Part shown: piece after piece, positions 36,109-46,088 of the stretch
Numbering within the stretch: the first letter of the stretch is position 1
How the letters are laid out: each line of letters starts with the position of its first letter
Source: Bacillus wiedmannii
GTDB taxonomy: Bacteria; Bacillota; Bacilli; Bacillales; Bacillaceae_G
Direction: 5' to 3'
Length of the DNA: 64,000 nucleotides
Assembly (NCBI RefSeq): GCF_001583695.1
Contig: NZ_LOBC01000072.1
Coordinates: 62,001 to 126,000 of the forward strand
Made by a program: the position numbers and the translations under genes
The notes under the pieces: model-generated
The model's input: the letters and a program-made list of their open reading frames with translations, nothing else
Told to the model about the DNA's origin: nothing
Databases searched by the model: none

Positions 36109-37059
36109 TTAGTAACCAATTGTTTTCATATAATCACGTAAAATATCGTTTGATTTTGCGAATCGAGATTCTTCATCCTCTGTTAAGTTTAGTTCTACAA
36201 CTTCTTTCATACCATCTCTAGTAATAATAGCTGGCACTCCTGTACAAATATCATACTCACCGTACTCACCATCTAAAATAGCTGATACAGCAATTACACG
36301 GTGATCATCGTTAAAGATTGAACTCGCAATATATGCTAGAGAATTTCCGATTCCGTAATAAGTAGTGCCTTTTCGTTTATAAATTTCCCATCCTGCTTTT
36401 GCAGTCTTCTCAACAATTTCATCTAAGTCTATTTCACCAAATTGGTCTTTTTTCTCTTCTAAAATTTGCAGAATTGGCTTTCCACCAACAGTTACGTGAG
36501 ACCAAGCAACCATTTGAGAATCACCATGTTCTCCTAGAGAATACCCATGAATACTACGAGGATCTACATGTAACATTTCAGATAAAATTGTTCTTAAGCG
36601 AGAAGAATCTAGTGATGTACCAGTACCGATCACACGATTTCTAGGTAATCCAGATAATTTCCACACCTGATAAGTAATAATATCAACTGGGTTCGATGCA
36701 AGTAAGAAAATACCATCAAATCCACTTTCCATTACGCCGCCAACAATGCTTTCCATAATCTTCGCACTCGCTCCTAAAGTATCTAAGCGACTTTGCCCTG
36801 GTTTTGGTGCTGGTCCTGCTGTAATAATAACGATGTCCATATCTTTGCAGTCTTCATAGCTTCCTGCATATACTTTTGTTCTTGTATTTGTAAAGTTAAT
36901 GCAGTGTGATAAATCCATTGCTTCCCCAACTGCACGTTCATGATTTATATCAATTAATAATAGTTCTTCGCAAATGCCTTGATTTACAATGGAATATGCA
37001 CAACTTGATCCAACTAATCCAGTACCGATAATTGCAATTTTTCTTGTATTTCTTTTCAT
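36109..37059 (-). CDS. ldh: L-lactate dehydrogenase family protein
   Basis: A 316-residue NAD-dependent enzyme interconverting pyruvate and L-lactate. It has GTGLVGSS near the N-terminus, [16 protein letters not shown], the catalytic GEHGDSQ histidine, and [13 protein letters not shown] as the substrate loop. In typical Bacillus LDH that loop is GANQKPGETR; here the specificity Gln is replaced by Pro, so another 2-keto acid substrate is possible. The ATG at 37059 has AGGAGA upstream. The B. cereus group carries several ldh paralogues. Confidence 0.85.
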   Translation of the reverse strand: MKRNTRKIAIIGTGLVGSSCAYSIVNQGICEELLLIDINHERAVGEAMDLSHCINFTNTRTKVYAGSYEDCKDMDIVIITAGPAPKPGQSRLDTLGASAKIMESIVGGVMESGFDGIFLLASNPVDIITYQVWKLSGLPRNRVIGTGTSLDSSRLRTILSEMLHVDPRSIHGYSLGEHGDSQMVAWSHVTVGGKPILQILEEKKDQFGEIDLDEIVEKTAKAGWEIYKRKGTTYYGIGNSLAYIASSIFNDDHRVIAVSAILDGEYGEYDICTGVPAIITRDGMKEVVELNLTEDEESRFAKSNDILRDYMKTIGY

Positions 37060-37268
37060 AGCAATCTCTCCTAATTGATCATATAATCTATTTCTTTTGT
37101 TCTTTACACTCCTAATTATAGAGATTCCCACGATAGAAACCATGGATACTTTGTGAAATGTTGAGCAAACTTTTGTCCTTTTTGTGAATTGTTATATTCC
37201 ATTTTCGTCATATTTGTTACAACTGGAAAAATATTCATTATATATTTATTGACATGCCCAAAACAAAA

Positions 37269-37298
37269 AAAACGAGCGACTTCATTCGCTCGTTTCTT
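37269..37298 (-). terminator. Intrinsic terminator of the coat gene pair
   Basis: A 10-bp stem AAACGAGCGA/TCGCTCGTTT, flanked on the minus-strand 3' side by a T run. Confidence 0.85.
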
Positions 37299-37305
37299 CA
37301 TCCCA

Positions 37306-37554
37306 TTATTCCGCACTTAATTGGCCTTTTAATTGCTGTACAATCATTGGATTCGCAGGTGCTGCTGGCTTGTAATAACTCTTTTGCTTTGCGTATTCAT
37401 ACATATTACGTTGACGCATCTCATCTTGATTACGAATTTGGATTAACGTTTGATGTAACTGTTCATTATCAGACTGAGCAATATAATTTGCATAACTTGT
37501 TAAACTTGCATTTAACCCTGCTAAATAATCATTTACCATATCTTTTTCATTCAT
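37306..37554 (-). CDS. CotF-like spore coat protein, C-terminal-type half
   Basis: An 82-residue protein resembling the C-terminal half of CotF/YusN-type coat proteins (DMVNDYLAGLNASLTSYANYIAQSDN, RNMYEYAKQKSYYKPA). It follows the gene for the complementary N-terminal-type half by 13 bp. GGAGGAAG precedes the ATG. Coat location is inferred from the family. Confidence 0.7.
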   Translation of the reverse strand: MNEKDMVNDYLAGLNASLTSYANYIAQSDNEQLHQTLIQIRNQDEMRQRNMYEYAKQKSYYKPAAPANPMIVQQLKGQLSAE

Positions 37555-37567
37555 TTTCCGCTTCCTC

Positions 37568-37753
37568 CTATCCTAGGAAAGTCATTAATTGCTGTTTCGT
37601 ATTTCGTGCATCTTGCGCATCCTTTTGTAACATTTGTTTCAGTTGTGGATCTGTACAAGCCTGTGCATACTGGTCTAACTTGTTAATAATGGTTGCGTGT
37701 CCACCAATCAAATGACGTAAATTTTCTACTTCAAGCTCTGTTAAGTTTTGCAT
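37568..37753 (-). CDS. CotF-like spore coat protein, N-terminal-type half
   Basis: A 61-residue protein starting MQNLTELEVENLRHLIGGHATI, like the N-terminal helical half of CotF-family coat proteins. It is paired with the downstream gene, so one ancestral coat gene seems split in two. The ATG at 37753 has only a distant AAGG-type site; an upstream start in the same frame would add nine residues. Confidence 0.65.
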   Translation of the reverse strand: MQNLTELEVENLRHLIGGHATIINKLDQYAQACTDPQLKQMLQKDAQDARNTKQQLMTFLG

Positions 37754-37843
37754 ATAACATACCCGCCTTTCTTTGTTCATTCATCATTAGTATTTGGTTC
37801 TTTTTGGATTGTATTCATCAACTTTTCCCACATATAAACAAAA

Positions 37844-37876
37844 TAAAAGATGAATAGCTAGGCCATTCATCTTTTA
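37844..37876 (-). terminator. Intrinsic terminator of the CPBP protease gene
   Basis: Stem AAAGATGAAT/ATTCATCTTT, with a T-rich tail on the minus strand. Confidence 0.75.
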
Positions 37877-37896
37877 TGCTAAATATTCATTCAATT

Positions 37897-38610
37897 TTAT
37901 AAAGAAACAATCATACTTATACTCACAAGTAGGTTCCATACAATATGTAAAATGATGCTAGGTACAATAGATTGTGTTTTCTTATATAACATAGTAAATA
38001 CAATCCCCATAATCATTGCCGTAACCGGAAAACCACCATGAAGAATCCCAAAGATAAAGGAAGAAATAATGATACCAACTAGAAAACTATATTTCTTTTC
38101 AAAAAATCGATACAAAATACCTCTATATAAAATTTCTTCTTTAATTGGTGTAATTATAGCAACACTTAACACATATATAATACTTTGTAGACTATTTTGA
38201 AGTCCTAAGCTCCCTAATTGATCTCGTTGCTGCTCTGCACTTTCAAAGCTAAACAACTCTAACATTACATACTGAGTTAATGCAATGATGATAAAACCTA
38301 TTAATAAATACAAGTAGGTTTTCCCATTTTTTAAAACAGATACATCCCATATGTTCTTAATAAAATGAAGCACTGGTTTATAAGCAAATAAAACAATAGT
38401 AACAACAGCTGCATCAAATAGAAGTAAATAATATCCCTCTAAATGAGCACGTAATACCTCTTCTCCAAAAATTCCAAGGGCTAAAGCAAGGAATAATCCC
38501 CCTAAGAGTGAGAACCCTAGAATGCTTGCAATCGTTACAACTAGATTTTTATATGTTATGTTATCTACTTCTCTTTCTGCATTATACGCGTCTAATACTG
38601 TTTTTCTCAT
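37897..38610 (-). CDS. CPBP-family intramembrane metalloprotease
   Basis: A 237-residue membrane protein with six to eight helices. The Abi/CPBP motifs are intact: KEEILYRG (E158, E159, R163), FGILHGGF and HIVWN. Relatives include CAAX proteases and bacteriocin-immunity proteins. No bacteriocin gene is adjacent. Substrate unknown. Confidence 0.85.
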   Translation of the reverse strand: MRKTVLDAYNAEREVDNITYKNLVVTIASILGFSLLGGLFLALALGIFGEEVLRAHLEGYYLLLFDAAVVTIVLFAYKPVLHFIKNIWDVSVLKNGKTYLYLLIGFIIIALTQYVMLELFSFESAEQQRDQLGSLGLQNSLQSIIYVLSVAIITPIKEEILYRGILYRFFEKKYSFLVGIIISSFIFGILHGGFPVTAMIMGIVFTMLYKKTQSIVPSIILHIVWNLLVSISMIVSL

Positions 38611-38836
38611 ACTATTCCTCCATTTTTTTTCATTACCTTAATAAAAACCCTTTAATACAAATATATAGATAATATAACAAAATTTTCAAAAAGAATAATA
38701 TGCAATTTTACATATTATGAAAACTTTATATTCTATAGTTTTAGGAATCAGATTGCTATACAATGATTATTATATTAAATTTCAAAAAACAATTTCTATC
38801 CAGCATAACCCTCGCATCATATAAAACTTATTAGTT
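38611..38836. other. AT-rich intergenic stretch
   Basis: Between the protease gene and the 42-aa gene; no feature beyond likely promoter sequence is supported. Confidence 0.4.
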
Positions 38837-38851
38837 AAAGGAGCAATGAAC

Positions 38852-38980
38852 ATGAAAACACATGACTTCCTTACAGAAATCCAGAAGGGCTCTGAGCCTA
38901 GTCCATATCAAGATCCTATTGCATTTATTTTCGTTTGCCTTCCCTTAGCCATATACACATTTTTCAAACCAACTAAATAA
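38852..38980 (+). CDS. 42-residue membrane miniprotein
   Basis: A small gene with AAGGAG 8 nt before its ATG and a TAA stop. The product starts MKTHDFLTEIQKGSEPSPYQ and has one hydrophobic helix (PIAFIFVCLPLAIYTFF) near the C-terminus, ending KPTK. The alternative ATG at 38846 is only 2 nt from the ribosome site. It is followed by a good terminator at 39033. Function unknown; a C-tail-anchored regulatory miniprotein is one possibility. Confidence 0.65.
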   Translation: MKTHDFLTEIQKGSEPSPYQDPIAFIFVCLPLAIYTFFKPTK

Positions 38981-39032
38981 TATCATTTAATGAGAAAGAG
39001 CCTACCATTCTTTTGGAATCATATGCACTAAA

Positions 39033-39062
39033 AAAACCTTAGACTCGCTTCTAAGGTTTTTA
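39033..39062. terminator. Bidirectional intrinsic terminator
   Basis: Perfect 10-bp stem AAAACCTTAG/CTAAGGTTTT with an 8-nt loop and T-rich tail; between the 42-aa gene and the TetR-type gene. Confidence 0.85.
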
Positions 39063-39079
39063 GTTGCCTCGCTTCTTAT

Positions 39080-39637
39080 TCAATCTCTCATTACACGTAA
39101 TCCTTTAATAAACGTTTCCAACAATACATGTAAACTCGCATCTAAATCTAGCGGCAAACCAAATCCACCCTGCTGTTCAATCGACGCAAACCCGTGACAA
39201 ATACTTCTGAATCCACGTGTCGCATGAAGTGCATTCTCTCCTTCTAAGCCGTACTGTTGTAAAACATGAAGACAAAGCTTTACAATTCCGTCACCTGCTT
39301 TTCTTACTTCTTCATCTCGTAAAAAGGTTGCTTCATACAGTCCAGGATGTTTGCGTACGAATGCTACATACGCTTCTCCTAAAGCATGAATTGCCTCGTC
39401 CATACGTTTACCCCCGGCCGCTTCTTCCAGTCTGTTATGCAGCTGTTGTATTCCGTAAATACCAAGATTTTTGCGTACATCTTGTAACCCTTTCACATGA
39501 TTATATAGCGAGGGCGAACGTATCCCTAACCTTTGCGCTAATGAAGCTAATGTTACTTCTTGTATTCCATTTGCATCTGCAATTTCTGCAGCTGTTTCTA
39601 CAATTTTCGGTAATGTAAGTCCGATTCTTGGTGACAT
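39080..39637 (-). CDS. TetR-family regulator
   Basis: A 185-residue repressor. The N-terminal helix-turn-helix is IQEVTLASLAQRLGIRSPSLYNHVKG (about residues 25-50), followed by a TetR_C_33/WHG-type ligand domain. It is encoded 3 bp after the metallo-hydrolase gene, and the operon has a near-perfect palindrome over its promoter, so autoregulation is very likely. Ligand unknown. Confidence 0.88.
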   Translation of the reverse strand: MSPRIGLTLPKIVETAAEIADANGIQEVTLASLAQRLGIRSPSLYNHVKGLQDVRKNLGIYGIQQLHNRLEEAAGGKRMDEAIHALGEAYVAFVRKHPGLYEATFLRDEEVRKAGDGIVKLCLHVLQQYGLEGENALHATRGFRSICHGFASIEQQGGFGLPLDLDASLHVLLETFIKGLRVMRD

Positions 39638-39640
39638 AAA

Positions 39641-40363
39641 TTAACCTTCTTTCATACTTTCTATATTCCGCTTAGCTTCCTTAATGGCAAGCTCTATGAT
39701 AGCGCCTGGATCATTTATCATTTTCCCATGCCCTGCCGCAAGCAAGGACGGCTCATATTCTCTTAGCTTCTCTGCACTTTGTAATGCGACTTCTTTACTC
39801 CACGTTGCCATCGCCGGAAACGGAAACCAAAATTTCATTTGTCCCGAAACAGCCATACCTCCTCTTGTTTGAAATGCATCCCCAACAATAAGAGCTTTAT
39901 TTCGTATATCAAGAAACGACATGGATCCTGGCGTATGACCCGGTGTCATAATCGCAAGAAGCGATCCAACTCGGTCGCCATCTTCTAATAAAACATCAGG
40001 TACCGTTTTCACCTTTTTAGGTACACCGCCTTTTATTGGCGTATTTGGTTCATCCTTTTGTAACGTCGTATCGCCTTCTAACAGCTTTGCGTCCCGTTTA
40101 GAAATATAGACTGGAACATTAGGAAGTACTTCCTTTAATGCGTCTAGTGCACCGATGTGATCATCATGCGCATGTGTTAATACAATATTCGTAATTGGTT
40201 TCCCTATTTTCTCAGCCGCCTGTAAAATTCCTTTTGCGCTATATGGCAAAGCCGCATCAATTAAAGTTAAACCATCTTCTTCCTCCACAAAGTAACAATT
40301 CACAGGAAACACTCTTGGCAAAAATGACAATTGATATACCGTTTTTTCATGTATCACTCTCAT
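39641..40363 (-). CDS. Metallo-beta-lactamase-fold hydrolase
   Basis: A 240-residue MBL-fold enzyme. Metal ligands are in THAHDDHIG (HxHxDH), GHTPGS and GDAF, with a late GHGK. The sequence resembles glyoxalase II/quorum-quencher-type hydrolases rather than true beta-lactamases, and it has no signal peptide. Co-transcribed with the TetR-type gene under an operator-controlled promoter, which suggests inducible detoxification of an ester, lactone or thioester. Confidence 0.85.
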   Translation of the reverse strand: MRVIHEKTVYQLSFLPRVFPVNCYFVEEEDGLTLIDAALPYSAKGILQAAEKIGKPITNIVLTHAHDDHIGALDALKEVLPNVPVYISKRDAKLLEGDTTLQKDEPNTPIKGGVPKKVKTVPDVLLEDGDRVGSLLAIMTPGHTPGSMSFLDIRNKALIVGDAFQTRGGMAVSGQMKFWFPFPAMATWSKEVALQSAEKLREYEPSLLAAGHGKMINDPGAIIELAIKEAKRNIESMKEG

Positions 40364-40383
40364 ATTTCCAGCTCCCTTTTCAC

Positions 40384-40434
40384 AAAAACTAATACCATTA
40401 GTTTTATTATACTAATGGTATTAGTTTTTGTCAC
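40384..40434 (-). promoter_or_regulatory. TetR operator over the MBL/TetR promoter
   Basis: Arms CTAATACCATTAG (40389-40401) and CTAATGGTATTAG (40412-40424) are perfect inverted repeats, extendable to 18 bp each. The minus-strand promoter has -35 GTGACA (40429-40434), a 17-bp spacer and -10 TATAAT (40406-40411), so the -10 lies in the operator centre and the right arm fills the spacer. Binding would block RNA polymerase. Confidence 0.85.
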
Positions 40435-40460
40435 TGAAAATTACATTTTTTCACAAAAAA

Positions 40461-40494
40461 ATAACAGTAGTCGTTTATACGACTACTGTTATTT
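40461..40494 (-). terminator. Intrinsic terminator of the fad operon
   Basis: A perfect 13-bp stem ATAACAGTAGTCG/CGACTACTGTTAT followed on the minus strand by TTTTTTTG. Confidence 0.9.
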
Positions 40495-40501
40495 AAAGGT
40501 A

Positions 40502-42286
40502 TTAAACTGTATAACGCTCATCTTCTAAAATTTTCGCAGCGATTTCACGTTTCTTCGGAATTACGTTAAGTGGTGTGTGGCGAGTTAATTTACGTAATGA
40601 TGATAACATCATGCGCAGCATGTCGCCGTTTTCAACTGCGATAAGTGTTTCTTTCGCATCTGCTTCGATTTCGTTAAATGCTTCTTGGCAGAATACTTCA
40701 GTGTATAACACTTTTTGTTTATTCTTTTCAAGGCCAGTTGTTTTGATTGCTTTTTCTGTACGAAGAACAGCTGATTCCATTGCGTATAGATTGCTTACGA
40801 TGTCAGCGATATTCACAAGAATTTCTTGCTCTTTATCTAATGCTTTACCGTATTTTTGAGCAGCTAATCCAGCTACCATTAAGCCGATTTTCTTCGCATT
40901 AGTTACTAAATACTTTTGAAGTGCTAATGGCTCATCGCCTACTTCTTCTGGCATCATCATCATTAACTCTTCTTGTAATTTTTGTGCTTTTTGAAGAAGT
41001 GGTAATTCACCTTTCATCGCTTTACGTAAGAACGTACCTGGTACGATTAGGCGGTTAATTTCGTTCGTTCCTTCAAAAATACGGTTAATACGAGAATCAC
41101 GGTACATTCTTTCAATCTCGTACTCTGCCATAAATCCGTAACCACCGTGAATTTGAACACCTTCATCTACTGTATAGTCTAATACTTCAGAACCGAATAC
41201 TTTGTTTAAAGAGCACTCGATTGCATATTCAGCGATAGAAGCTGCTACTGCTTTACCGTCCTTTACTTCCTCTTCAGATAATGTGCTCATGCGGCTTTCG
41301 AATAAACCTACTGTACGGTATACAGAGCTTTCAGCTGCATATGTTTTCGCTGCCATATTTGCAAGTTTCTCTTGAATTAATGGGAAGCGAGCGATTGGTT
41401 GTTTGAACTGTTGACGTTGGTTTGCATATTGTGCTGAAATTTCTACTGCACGTTTCGCAGATCCAACTGTACCAACACCTAATTTATAACGGCCGATATT
41501 TAAAATGTTGAACGCGATAATATGACCTTTACCGATTTCGCCAAGTAAGTTTTCTTTCGGTACTAATGCATCTTCTAAAATTAACGTACGAGTTGAAGAA
41601 CATTTAATACCCATTTTCTTTTCTTCTGGGCTTGTAGATACGCCAGCATATTCTTTCTCTACGATAAATGCTGAGAAGTGCTCTCCATCAATTTTTGCGT
41701 ATACGATAAATACGTCAGCGAATGCAGAGTTTGTAATCCATTGTTTTTCACCATTTAATACGTAATGTGTACCTTCTGCATTTAAACGTGCAGTTGTTTT
41801 CGCACCTAATGCATCAGACCCTGAACCTGGCTCTGTTAATGCGTATGCCGCTAATTTTTCACCAGTTGCAAGTAATGGTAAATACTTTTTCTTTTGCTCT
41901 TCATTACCGAATAACACGATTGGTAATGATCCGATACCTACGTGAGCACCGTGAGTAATTGCAAAACCACCAGCGCGAGAGAATTTCTCTGCGATTAACG
42001 CTGAGCTTACTTTATCAAGGCCAATTCCACCGTACTCTTCTGGTACGTCAGCGCCTAATAAACCAAGTTCCCCAGCTTCTTTTAAAAGACGAACAGAACG
42101 ATCAAACTCGTGTTGCTCTAAATATTCAAGCTCTGGAAGAACTTCATTTACGATAAAGTCCTCTGTCGTTTTTGCAATCATTTTATGCTCAGATGAAAAA
42201 TCCTCTGGCGTAAACACTTGATCAATCGTAATCTCATCAACTAAAAAGCTACCGCCTTTAACCGCATTTCCTACTGTTTTTTCCAT
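40502..42286 (-). CDS. fadE: Acyl-CoA dehydrogenase FadE
   Basis: A 594-residue FAD enzyme catalysing the first step of beta-oxidation. The acyl-CoA dehydrogenase core (about 20-400) includes [12 protein letters not shown] and the [20 protein letters not shown] segment, plus a C-terminal extension like VLCAD-type enzymes. Matches B. subtilis YusJ/FadE in position. GAAGGAGG precedes the ATG at 42286. Last gene of fadN-fadA-fadE. Confidence 0.94.
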   Translation of the reverse strand: MEKTVGNAVKGGSFLVDEITIDQVFTPEDFSSEHKMIAKTTEDFIVNEVLPELEYLEQHEFDRSVRLLKEAGELGLLGADVPEEYGGIGLDKVSSALIAEKFSRAGGFAITHGAHVGIGSLPIVLFGNEEQKKKYLPLLATGEKLAAYALTEPGSGSDALGAKTTARLNAEGTHYVLNGEKQWITNSAFADVFIVYAKIDGEHFSAFIVEKEYAGVSTSPEEKKMGIKCSSTRTLILEDALVPKENLLGEIGKGHIIAFNILNIGRYKLGVGTVGSAKRAVEISAQYANQRQQFKQPIARFPLIQEKLANMAAKTYAAESSVYRTVGLFESRMSTLSEEEVKDGKAVAASIAEYAIECSLNKVFGSEVLDYTVDEGVQIHGGYGFMAEYEIERMYRDSRINRIFEGTNEINRLIVPGTFLRKAMKGELPLLQKAQKLQEELMMMMPEEVGDEPLALQKYLVTNAKKIGLMVAGLAAQKYGKALDKEQEILVNIADIVSNLYAMESAVLRTEKAIKTTGLEKNKQKVLYTEVFCQEAFNEIEADAKETLIAVENGDMLRMMLSSLRKLTRHTPLNVIPKKREIAAKILEDERYTV

Positions 42287-42313
42287 GAAAATTTCCTCCT
42301 TCATATTTTCATA

Positions 42314-42344
42314 AGCCGCTTCTTTCTTTTTGAAAGAAGCTGGC
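42314..42344 (-). other. Hairpin between fadA and fadE
   Basis: Arms GCTTCTTTC (42318-42326) and GAAAGAAGC (42332-42340) with a T5 loop. No T tail on the minus strand, so it may be an mRNA-processing or stability element in the operon. Confidence 0.45.
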
Positions 42345-42430
42345 TCTCAATTTTATTTTTTATAAACCTTTGTTGCTTCCATTCTTTGCTTTAGTGTCCT
42401 CTCGTTCTGAGCAAGCCACCTGCACTTTTT

Positions 42431-43603
42431 TTATAGTAATTCAAACACTCCTGCTGCTCCCATTCCGCCGCCGATACACATTGTTACGATACCGAATTGT
42501 TGGTTGCGGCGCTTCATTTCGTGAATAAGAGATAGTGTTAGTTTTGCTCCTGTACAGCCAAGTGGATGTCCAAGTGCTATTGCACCGCCGTTTACGTTTA
42601 CTTTTTCTTCATCTAAACCAAGCTCACGAATAACCTGGATTGATTGAGAAGCGAATGCTTCATTTAGTTCGAATAGGCCGATATCAGATAGCTCTAAACC
42701 AGCTAATTTTAACGCCTTTGGAATTGCAGCGATTGGACCGATTCCCATTACTTCTGGTGGTACGCCAGCTACTGCAAATGAACGGAATTTCGCAAGTGGT
42801 TTCATGCCATCACTCACTGCTTTTTCACGATCCATTAATAGTACAGATGCTGCACCGTCACTCATTTGTGAAGAGTTACCAGCTGTTACAGAACCGCGAA
42901 CGTTAAATGCTGGACGTAATTTACCTAAAATGTCTAGCGACGTTTCTGCTCTTACACCTTCGTCTTGTGCGAAAATGATTGTTTCTTCTTGCAGTTTATT
43001 GTTTGATCCAACAGTACGTAACGTTACATCTACAGATACTGTTTCATCAGCAAAGTTCCCTGCAGCTAATGCTTTCGCAGCACGTTGATGACTTCTTACT
43101 GCAAATGCATCTTGTTCTTCACGAGAAATTCCATATTTCACAGCAACTTGCTCTGCTGTATGTCCCATACCCATATAATATTCTGGAGCTGCTTCAACAA
43201 GGCGACTATTTGGACGAACAACGTGTCCCATCATCGGAACTAAACTCATTGATTCCGCTCCGCCTGATAATACAGCTTCCGAGTGACCAAGCATAATGCG
43301 CTCCGCTCCGTAAGCAATACTTTGTAACCCTGAAGAACAGTAACGGTTAATTGTAATAGCTGGAACATCGTAAGAAAGTCCTGCTAGTCCGCCGATATTA
43401 CGAGCCATATTTAACCCTTGCTCTGCTTCTGGCATCGCACAACCGAAAATTAAATCATCGATTGGTCCTTCATAATTCGCACGCTTTAATGTTTCCTTTA
43501 CTACTAACGCCCCTAGATCGTCAGGACGAACTGTTTTTAATGAACCCCTCTTTGCTTTTCCAATTGGTGTTCTTGCTCCCGCAACAATGACAGCTTCTCT
43601 CAT
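42431..43603 (-). CDS. fadA: Acetyl-CoA C-acyltransferase (3-ketothiolase) FadA
   Basis: A 390-residue thiolase that cleaves 3-ketoacyl-CoA in the last beta-oxidation step. C89 in [11 protein letters not shown] is the acyl-accepting cysteine; the GHPLG histidine and CIGGGMG cysteine complete the active site. It begins 21 bp after fadN. Normal length. Confidence 0.95.
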   Translation of the reverse strand: MREAVIVAGARTPIGKAKRGSLKTVRPDDLGALVVKETLKRANYEGPIDDLIFGCAMPEAEQGLNMARNIGGLAGLSYDVPAITINRYCSSGLQSIAYGAERIMLGHSEAVLSGGAESMSLVPMMGHVVRPNSRLVEAAPEYYMGMGHTAEQVAVKYGISREEQDAFAVRSHQRAAKALAAGNFADETVSVDVTLRTVGSNNKLQEETIIFAQDEGVRAETSLDILGKLRPAFNVRGSVTAGNSSQMSDGAASVLLMDREKAVSDGMKPLAKFRSFAVAGVPPEVMGIGPIAAIPKALKLAGLELSDIGLFELNEAFASQSIQVIRELGLDEEKVNVNGGAIALGHPLGCTGAKLTLSLIHEMKRRNQQFGIVTMCIGGGMGAAGVFELL

Positions 43604-43624
43604 GAACGATATCTCCCCTCGTTA

Positions 43625-46006
43625 TTAGTTACGTAATGGCTTTCCTTTTACAAGCATGTGCTGCATTCTTGCTTGTGATTTCATCTCACTTACTAAGCTA
43701 ATAAATGCTTCACGTTCTACATCTAATAAATACTGCTCATCAACTTCTGTTCCGTACGGCACTTTTCCGCCCGCGATGACATATGCAAGTTTCTTCGCAA
43801 TGTGAAGATCATGTTCAGAAATGTAACCTGATAAATGCATTGCTTCTGCACCAAGTACAAGAGTTGCATATCCTGTTTCACCAACAACTGGTATCTTTTT
43901 ACGGATCGGTGCTTTATAGCCAGCTTCATATAAAGAAAGTGCTTTTTGTTTCGCATCATACAGTAAGTGATCACCATTCACACTAATACCGTCTTTATCG
44001 CCTAAGAAGTTGTTCGATACAGCTTCTTGTGCTGATGTAGAAACTTTCGCCATCGCTACAGATTCGAATACTTTATTCGCAACTTTTTGCAGATCAAACT
44101 CTACACCGTTTGGCATTTTATTTAAGTGTTTAATGTATAGCTCTTTATTACCGCCTCCGCCAGGGATTAAGCCAACACCAACTTCTACTAAGCCCATATA
44201 CGTTTCGCTAGAAGCTTGAATGCTCGCTGCTGGTAAGCAAACTTCTGTACCTCCACCAAGCGTCATACCATATGGTGCTGCTACAACTGGCTTAGAAGAG
44301 TATTTAATTTTCGTCATTGCATCTTGGAAGTTTTTAACAACTAACTCAATTTCAAAGTAGTTGTCATCTTGCGCTTCCATTAAGATCATTGCTAGGTTCG
44401 CACCAACGCAGAAGTTCTTCGATTGGTTACCGATAACAAGACCTTTATAATTCTTTTCTACTTCATCAACAGCGTAGTTAATCATTTGCGTAATATCCAT
44501 ACCGATTGCATTGCTCTTCGAATGGAATTCTAAGCAAAGGATACCGTCGCCTAAATCGATTAAGCTCGCTCCGCTATTTTTCTTTAATACGCCATTTTTC
44601 GCTTTTAATTGTTTAAGAGAAATTGCCTTTTTATTACGTTCGATTAGCTTATATTCGCCATTATCGTAATAGTAGCTATCTCCGTTATCATGTTTGTAGA
44701 AAGTAGTGAAACCTTTCTCTAACATTTCTTTCACCCAAGTCGGAACAACTACGCCGTTTTCTTCCATCTTTTGAACGGACTTTTCAACGCCGATTGCATC
44801 CCAAACTTCAAATGGTCCTTGCTCCCAGCCGAAGCCCCACTTCATCGCTTGGTCAATTGCAACGATATCGTCAGCAATTTCTTTATGAAGTTTTGCAGAG
44901 TATAAAAGAGTTGGTGTGATGATGTTCCATAACAACTCTCCTGCGCGGTCTTTCGCGTATACAAGCGCTTTCAATTTATTCGATAAACCTTTTTCTTGTT
45001 TACTTAACTCGATAGATGCAGCTTTTAATTTTTTGCGAGCTTCGTATTCCATCGTTTCAGGATTTAGTTCTAAAATTTCTTTTCCTTGTTTTAAGAAGAA
45101 GCCTTGACCTGTTTTGCTTCCAAGCCATTTTTTATCAAGCATGTCATGCATGAAAGCTGGTACTTTAAATACATCACGCTCTTCTTCTTGTACGTTTTCA
45201 TATACGTTATTTGCAACGTGTACGAATGTATCTAAACCAACAACATCTAATGTACGGAACGTTGCGCTCTTCGGACGACCAATAAGTGGGCCTGTTACAG
45301 AATCAACTTCCCCAATGCTATAGCCGCGTTTTATCATCTCTTGAAGAGTTACTAATAAACCGTACGTACCGATGCGGTTTCCAATAAAGTTTGGTGTGTC
45401 TTTTGCGATAACAACGCCTTTTCCAAGAACGTCTTCGCCAAATAGTTTCATGAAGCTTAATACTTGTGGATCTGTTTCTTTCGTCGGTATTACCTCTAGA
45501 AGTTTTAAATATCGTGGTGGGTTAAAAAAGTGTGTGCCTAAGAAGTGCTTCTGGAAGTCGTCTGAACGACCTTCTGCCATTTTTTCAACTGAAATGCCTG
45601 ACGTATTCGAGCTTACAATAGAACCCTTTTTACGAACAGCATCTACTTTTTCAAATAGTTTCTTTTTAATATCTAAGTTTTCAACTACTACTTCAATAAT
45701 CCAATCTACATCAGCTAGACGCTCAAGATCATCTTCTAAGTTACCTGCTTCAATCAGTGCTAGATTTCCTTTCACTGTCAGAGGAGCTGGTTTTTGCTTT
45801 AATAGTTTTTGCACAGCCGTATTACTAAAACGATTTCTCACACTTTTATGTTCTAATGTAAGTCCCTTCGCTTCCTCTTCTTTTGTTAGCGCAGGTGGTA
45901 CAATATCAAGCAATAATGTCGGAATACCAATATTAGCTAAGTGTGCCGCAATCCCTGAACCCATTACGCCTGAACCTAGAACAGCAGCCTTTTTAATTTG
46001 GAACAT
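43625..46006 (-). CDS. fadN: 3-hydroxyacyl-CoA dehydrogenase / enoyl-CoA hydratase FadN
   Basis: A 793-residue bifunctional enzyme for the middle steps of beta-oxidation. The N-terminal NAD domain has GSGVMGSGIA (residues 11-20), with two C-terminal 3HCDH helical parts, and the C-terminal third is a crotonase domain (VVAAPYGMTLGGGTEVCLPA). Domain order is reversed relative to E. coli FadB and matches B. subtilis YusL/FadN. First gene of the operon, with a FadR box just upstream. Confidence 0.95.
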   Translation of the reverse strand: MFQIKKAAVLGSGVMGSGIAAHLANIGIPTLLLDIVPPALTKEEEAKGLTLEHKSVRNRFSNTAVQKLLKQKPAPLTVKGNLALIEAGNLEDDLERLADVDWIIEVVVENLDIKKKLFEKVDAVRKKGSIVSSNTSGISVEKMAEGRSDDFQKHFLGTHFFNPPRYLKLLEVIPTKETDPQVLSFMKLFGEDVLGKGVVIAKDTPNFIGNRIGTYGLLVTLQEMIKRGYSIGEVDSVTGPLIGRPKSATFRTLDVVGLDTFVHVANNVYENVQEEERDVFKVPAFMHDMLDKKWLGSKTGQGFFLKQGKEILELNPETMEYEARKKLKAASIELSKQEKGLSNKLKALVYAKDRAGELLWNIITPTLLYSAKLHKEIADDIVAIDQAMKWGFGWEQGPFEVWDAIGVEKSVQKMEENGVVVPTWVKEMLEKGFTTFYKHDNGDSYYYDNGEYKLIERNKKAISLKQLKAKNGVLKKNSGASLIDLGDGILCLEFHSKSNAIGMDITQMINYAVDEVEKNYKGLVIGNQSKNFCVGANLAMILMEAQDDNYFEIELVVKNFQDAMTKIKYSSKPVVAAPYGMTLGGGTEVCLPAASIQASSETYMGLVEVGVGLIPGGGGNKELYIKHLNKMPNGVEFDLQKVANKVFESVAMAKVSTSAQEAVSNNFLGDKDGISVNGDHLLYDAKQKALSLYEAGYKAPIRKKIPVVGETGYATLVLGAEAMHLSGYISEHDLHIAKKLAYVIAGGKVPYGTEVDEQYLLDVEREAFISLVSEMKSQARMQHMLVKGKPLRN

Positions 46007-46024
46007 CCATTTCTCCCCCTATTC

Positions 46025-46044
46025 TTGAATGAATGCTCATTCAA
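46025..46044 (-). promoter_or_regulatory. FadR operator upstream of fadN
   Basis: TTGAATGA-ATGC-TCATTCAA is a perfect 8-bp inverted repeat matching the Bacillus FadR (YsiA) consensus TGAATGA...TCATTCA. It lies about 45 bp downstream of the -10, consistent with a roadblock that long-chain acyl-CoA would relieve. Confidence 0.85.
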
Positions 46045-46088
46045 TTTTTCGACATAAGTCGCAATCAATGAGTGAGCCTCTACTAATA

